A stretch of DNA of 64,000 bases from positions 1 through 64,000 of the forward strand of contig JANWYJ010000058.1 of the NCBI GenBank assembly GCA_025055115.1, written 5' to 3'. Of the stretch, positions 60,784-64,000 are shown piece by piece (the first letter of the stretch is position 1; the number at the start of each line of letters is the position of its first letter). Made by a program: the position numbers and the translations under genes. This DNA is from Gemmata sp. (lineage in GTDB: Bacteria > Planctomycetota > Planctomycetia > Gemmatales > Gemmataceae). Below the pieces are notes generated by a model, which searched no databases, was not told where the DNA came from, and saw nothing but the letters and a program-made list of their open reading frames with translations.

Positions 60784-61791
60784 ATGGCGCGATTGTCGCT
60801 GGTATTGGCCGCAGCGGGGGTTTTCGCTCCGATTCTGACGGCAGCGGAAACGGCGACCGGACTCTTGAAAGTCCCGGCGGATGATCCCGACGCCGATATT
60901 GCCGAGCGTTACCGGCTGGCGGAGCCATATCGTGGCCAGTACAAGCTCGTGCATCGTTACACCCTCCGCCACAGTGGCGTGACGGTGTACGACTTAACGT
61001 TCCCGTCGCCGATCGCCAGCGATATTCCCGAGAATAACACCGTTTACGCGCAATATTTTGTGCCGACAAGCCATGCCAACGGCCTTCGCCCAGAGCGAGC
61101 CAAGATTCCCGCCGTCATTGTGCTGGACATTATGCAGGGGAACCAGTTGGTGGCGCGGGGGGAAGCGATGTGGTTGGCGCAGAATGGTGTGGCGGCGTTG
61201 GTCGTGGTGCTGCCGCATTACAACGAGCGCCGGGCCCCGGGAAGTCGTGTCAAGCTGGTCTCGCCGGACATCGTCCGCACGTTCAACGGTATTCAGCAGG
61301 CGGTCTTGGATTGTCGCTGCGCGGCGGCGTGGTTGGCCGAGCGCCCGGAGGTGGACGCCGCGCAGCTGGGGATGGTGGGAACCAGCCTGGGCAGTTTCGT
61401 CACGGCCCTGACGGCCGCCAACGAACCGCGGATCAAGAACGTTTGCCTAGTGTTGGGTGGCGGCGGCTTGGTGGATGCCTACTTCAATCATCCGCGGGCC
61501 CAACCGGTCGCTGAATGGGTGGACCGCTTGGGCGGGAAGAACCTGGTGAAGAAGCTCATCGGGCTGGTCGACCCCATCACGTACGCGGATAAGCTCAAAC
61601 GCAAGAACTTACTTCTGATTGCGGCCCGGCATGATGTGATCGTACCGGCCTGTGCCGCGACAGCGTTGTGGCAAGCCACGGACAAACCCCGGATTGTGTG
61701 GCTGGATTCAGGCCATGTCACCGCGGGTTTCTACACTATGACGGTGTTGTGCGAAATTCGCGATCATGTCCGCGGTCAACCGGTCAAGTAG
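60784..61791 (+). CDS. Secreted alpha/beta hydrolase
   Basis: 335 residues from the second ATG (60784), which has AAGG nine bases upstream. Signal peptide MARLSLVLAAAGVFAPILTA, cleavage near AAE. Hydrolase core: VIVLDIMQGN, nucleophile elbow GTSLGSF, acid/base region LLLIAARHDVIVP and LDSGHVT. Acyl peptide hydrolase/dienelactone-hydrolase-like, periplasmic. Substrate unknown. Confidence 0.85.
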   Translation: MARLSLVLAAAGVFAPILTAAETATGLLKVPADDPDADIAERYRLAEPYRGQYKLVHRYTLRHSGVTVYDLTFPSPIASDIPENNTVYAQYFVPTSHANGLRPERAKIPAVIVLDIMQGNQLVARGEAMWLAQNGVAALVVVLPHYNERRAPGSRVKLVSPDIVRTFNGIQQAVLDCRCAAAWLAERPEVDAAQLGMVGTSLGSFVTALTAANEPRIKNVCLVLGGGGLVDAYFNHPRAQPVAEWVDRLGGKNLVKKLIGLVDPITYADKLKRKNLLLIAARHDVIVPACAATALWQATDKPRIVWLDSGHVTAGFYTMTVLCEIRDHVRGQPVK

Positions 61792-62028
61792 CTGGGCCAG
61801 CTCTGGCTGGACGAATGGGTGCCGTCATGCTACAACTTGTGAACTCGTTGCCGCCCCGCGGCGATACGCGGCCTGGGGCAAAACCGTAAGTCTTGTGACA
61901 AGCGGCTTTTAAGGATTGTTGGCAAACGAAATCACAATCTGTTCGTCGAATAAAGAAGAGGCACTGGTCGATTGGTTTTTGGCTCCCGCATGCTGTCGGG
62001 GGCTTTCCCCTCTTGTGGAGTCCGTTCC

Positions 62029-63114
62029 ATGCGTCTGACAGTGGTTCGGCTAGTGGCAGCGGCCGTCTTGACGGCGGTCCCGGCGGTGGCGCAGGCGGCC
62101 CCGGCCCCCGCAGCCCCGGCGAAAAACAATTCCCCCATCGAAAAAATCCGCAAAGTTCTCGAGGAAGTGGGGGACATGAACTACCAAAACAAATCGCTCC
62201 ACGAAATCATCAACGATCTGAAAGCCAAGGAAATTCAGGTCATCATCGATCCGATGGTGTACCAATTCGGCTTCAACCCCCATCAGCCCACCATCACCAT
62301 CAGTCTCAAGCAAGTCAAACTCAAAGATGGGCTGCAAACGGCTTTGGCCCCCTTCAATCTCAAATGTGGTCTGACCCGAGATGGATTGTATATCTCGACG
62401 GAAGAAGGAGTTATCACCAAACAACTGCGACAACGGGTGAGCGTGGATTGCGACGGCACCCCGTTTGTCGCCGCGGTCAAGCAATTGGCTGCGGATAACG
62501 GCGTCAACATTATTGTCGATCCCCGTTTGGGCGAGAAAGCCAACAAAGCCATCACCATCAAACTCGACGATGTCACGTTGGAAAGTGCGGTGCGGTTGAT
62601 GGCAGAAGTGGCCGATTTGGGCACGGTGCGGATGGGCAATGTGCTGTTCATCACGACCATCGAGCGGGCTGAAAAACTGCGGCCCGATTCGGATGGCCCC
62701 ACCAAGAGCAACAATAACCAAGTCTTTCCCTTCCCGGTACCGATTGATCCGCCCGATGGTCCGGTGCCGTTCCCGGGTGGCCCGCCGGTGATTGGCGTTC
62801 CCGGGGTGATTCTGCCGGCTCCCGGGGGTGGGGGCATCGGGGGTGGAGAGGTCGTCCCGCCTCCGCCGGCCGCGCCGCAACCGGCGCCCGCGGCTCCACC
62901 CGCTCCGGCTCCAGAAAAACCGGTCGAGGGGCCGAAAACCGCCCCTGTTACCCGAGCTAGGTTCAGCGAGGCTACGTGGAAGCCCCTTCTTGTTTACCGG
63001 CGTGCGCCCGACATCGCAGTTACCCAAACTAGGTTCAGCGAGGCTACGTGGAAGCAACCAGAAAAACTGGTCGAGGGGCCGAAAACCGCCCCTGTGGCCC
63101 CTCAGAATCGCTAA
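62029..63114 (+). CDS. Exported protein with two secretin-short (STN-like) domains and Pro-rich tail
   Basis: 361 residues from the ATG at 62029. Signal peptide MRLTVVRLVAAAVLTAVPAV. Two repeats of the STN/N0-type alpha-beta fold: SLHEIINDLKAKEIQVIIDP with KQVKLKDGLQTALAPFNLKC, and FVAAVKQLAADNGVNIIVDP with DDVTLESAVRLMAEVADLG. Such domains occur at the periplasmic entrance of secretins and TonB receptors, but no secretin barrel is here. The tail is Pro/Gly/Ala-rich and contains an in-frame nested duplication (62911-63095), likely an inserted repeat. Confidence 0.8.
   Translation: MRLTVVRLVAAAVLTAVPAVAQAAPAPAAPAKNNSPIEKIRKVLEEVGDMNYQNKSLHEIINDLKAKEIQVIIDPMVYQFGFNPHQPTITISLKQVKLKDGLQTALAPFNLKCGLTRDGLYISTEEGVITKQLRQRVSVDCDGTPFVAAVKQLAADNGVNIIVDPRLGEKANKAITIKLDDVTLESAVRLMAEVADLGTVRMGNVLFITTIERAEKLRPDSDGPTKSNNNQVFPFPVPIDPPDGPVPFPGGPPVIGVPGVILPAPGGGGIGGGEVVPPPPAAPQPAPAAPPAPAPEKPVEGPKTAPVTRARFSEATWKPLLVYRRAPDIAVTQTRFSEATWKQPEKLVEGPKTAPVAPQNR
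62911..63095. repeat. Nested in-gene duplication (A-B-B-A)
   Basis: Outer 38-bp unit at 62911-62948 and 63058-63095 (one mismatch); inner 27-bp unit CTAGGTTCAGCG...GGAAGC at 62957-62983 and 63029-63055 (identical). Periods are 147 and 72 bp, both multiples of three, so the reading frame survives. The inner segment adds FSEATWK twice. Confidence 0.93.
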
Positions 63115-63599
63115 CTTGAGAACAGATCACGACTTGTGGCTGGGGAAGTAATCCACCGGCCACTGCACAGCCACCGCGGGCCGTACCGGCTTGAACCTGC
63201 CTTCGGCCAAGCCTGCTGGCCTGAAACTGCCTTCGGCCAGAAGAACGAACCGGTTCCAGGCCACCCGCGATGGCCGCCCCATCTCCCATGCTACCTTTCT
63301 GCTAACCTTGTGGCCAAACCTAGGGGATGGACGCCACCCGCGATAGCAACCCCGTCTCTGATGCTACAGTCTCTCATGCTCCCATGCGACCGGCCCGAGG
63401 GACACGGTCCCCCGGGCCGGCTCGTTGTTAGGCGATCGGCATACCACTGATTGGCGTACCACTGGCGCCGAGGCGAATGTGGCTAGGGCTGCAGGGTGCC
63501 CACGGCTTGTGCTGACGGTTCTGCTTCAGCCAGGGTTGCAGCCTGCCGTGCGGCGTGCGTACGGCCGGTGAGCCTCCAGGGCGGATGCGGCTTCGACCG
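63115..63599. other. Convergent intergenic region
   Basis: No gene recognised. GGCTTGAACCTGCCTTCGGCC-type 23-bp repeats at 63188-63210 and 63218-63240; GCCACCCGCGAT recurs near 63260 and 63331. A strong hairpin is listed separately. Confidence 0.5.
63390..63420. terminator. GC-rich hairpin between convergent genes
   Basis: CCGGCCCG (63390-63397) pairs with CGGGCCGG (63413-63420), and inner GGG/CCC extends the stem around a short loop. Followed by CTCGTTGTTAGG. A plausible bidirectional terminator for the flanking genes, though without a strong T-run. Confidence 0.55.
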
Positions 63600-64000
63600 T
63601 TAGGCGTTATAGCCAATCAGGTCCCAGCCTTTCCGGTATTCGCGACGGATCAGCGGGGCGGCTTCTTTGATGTCGGCGGTGCATGTTTCGCCGTTGAAGT
63701 TGAAGGCTTTGCCGGTGCGGATGGCCACGTTTCCCAGCAAGAAGGCTGCGGTCAGCAAGCCAGCGTAGTCGAAGTTGGCAAGGGCCAACTCGGGTTTGCC
63801 GGCTTTGATCGCTTCGACCCATTCGTCCTTCTGCCCTTGGTCAGCTTTGTTGTTGATCGGCAGGGTTTCGGGCTTGGAGGTGCCATCGGTGCTTTCACCG
63901 GTGCTGAAGAAGACTTGGGCTCCGTAGTCGTCGGGCGAGTAGGCAATGCCCTTGGTTCCCACGAGGATCGACCCACTATTGACAAGCGGTTTGCCCGAAA
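63600..64000 (-). CDS. C-terminal part of a Gfo/Idh/MocA oxidoreductase
   Basis: The frame runs through the right window edge, so only the last ~133 codons are seen. KPLVNSGSILVGTKGIAYSP then DDYGAQVFF is the C-terminal-domain strand (the G..LVGtkG pattern) of planctomycete secreted Gfo/Idh/MocA proteins, and DEWVEAIKAGKPELALANFD with YAGLLTAAFLLGNVAIRTGK is their usual ending. The oxidoreductase of 9569-11104 is a relative. Start and cofactor domain lie outside the window. Confidence 0.9.
   Translation of the reverse strand, partial: SGKPLVNSGSILVGTKGIAYSPDDYGAQVFFSTGESTDGTSKPETLPINNKADQGQKDEWVEAIKAGKPELALANFDYAGLLTAAFLLGNVAIRTGKAFNFNGETCTADIKEAAPLIRREYRKGWDLIGYNA

Overview
The window is GC-rich chromosomal DNA from a planctomycete, most probably of the family Gemmataceae. 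The evidence is a leucine-rich-repeat protein that opens with the Gemmata-type TIGR02996 domain (6525-8150), a TIGR03067 domain protein (22024-22605), a PEP-CTERM-like protein (779-1573), DUF6807/PmoA-like and Gfo/Idh/MocA secreted oxidoreductases, tetrahydromethanopterin-type C1 cofactor genes and a prokaryotic E1/E2 ubiquitin-like gene pair. No rRNA, tRNA, IS element, prophage or CRISPR array was recognised.

Layout. 0-14 kb: mixed-strand housekeeping and envelope genes (Na+/H+ antiporter, voltage-gated K+ channel with a zinc ribbon, fumC with an insertion, LRR protein, carA, Tat-exported oxidoreductase, small lipoprotein, rsgA). 14-20 kb: DUF6807 protein, MazG-like protein, large membrane protein with its ABC ATPase, galE. 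20-34.5 kb: a long plus-strand MoxR-DUF58-TIGR03067-BatA/VWA-VWA/GATase-like-DUF4175-like cluster that ends in a 1046-residue low-complexity coiled-coil protein and a secreted terpenoid-cyclase-fold protein. 35-46 kb: HU protein, tail-anchored J-like protein, then an overlapping ABC exporter/GT39/GT2/DHPS-like operon, a TlpA-like thioredoxin and pabB. 46 kb: a 1-kb convergent intergenic region carrying a parS-like palindrome. 47-54 kb: TPR protein, FlgM-like protein, beta-RFAP synthase plus DUF447 pair, a CsrA-receiver fusion, and a BioF/KBL-type enzyme. 54-57 kb: minus-strand E2-like/E1-like cluster with two tiny genes and a large unknown protein. 57-64 kb: alpha/beta hydrolases, PqaA-like protein, hpnC-like squalene/phytoene synthase, a secretin-domain-like protein and the end of another Gfo/Idh/MocA gene.

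How the genes fit together. pabB (makes 4-aminobenzoate), beta-RFAP synthase (uses it), DUF447 and a DUF6513/DHPS-like protein are scattered over 10 kb and together suggest methanopterin-type cofactor biosynthesis. The MoxR/DUF58/VWA block looks like one machine for envelope or membrane protein remodelling.

The most unusual signals are (1) the E2/E1 cluster with unknown partners, (2) a protein that fuses the RNA-binding regulator CsrA to a response-regulator receiver domain, (3) a window-wide habit of 20-50-bp direct duplications in intergenic DNA that repeatedly copy the last codons and stop codon of the neighbouring gene, and (4) a near-perfect ParB-site palindrome in a non-coding region.
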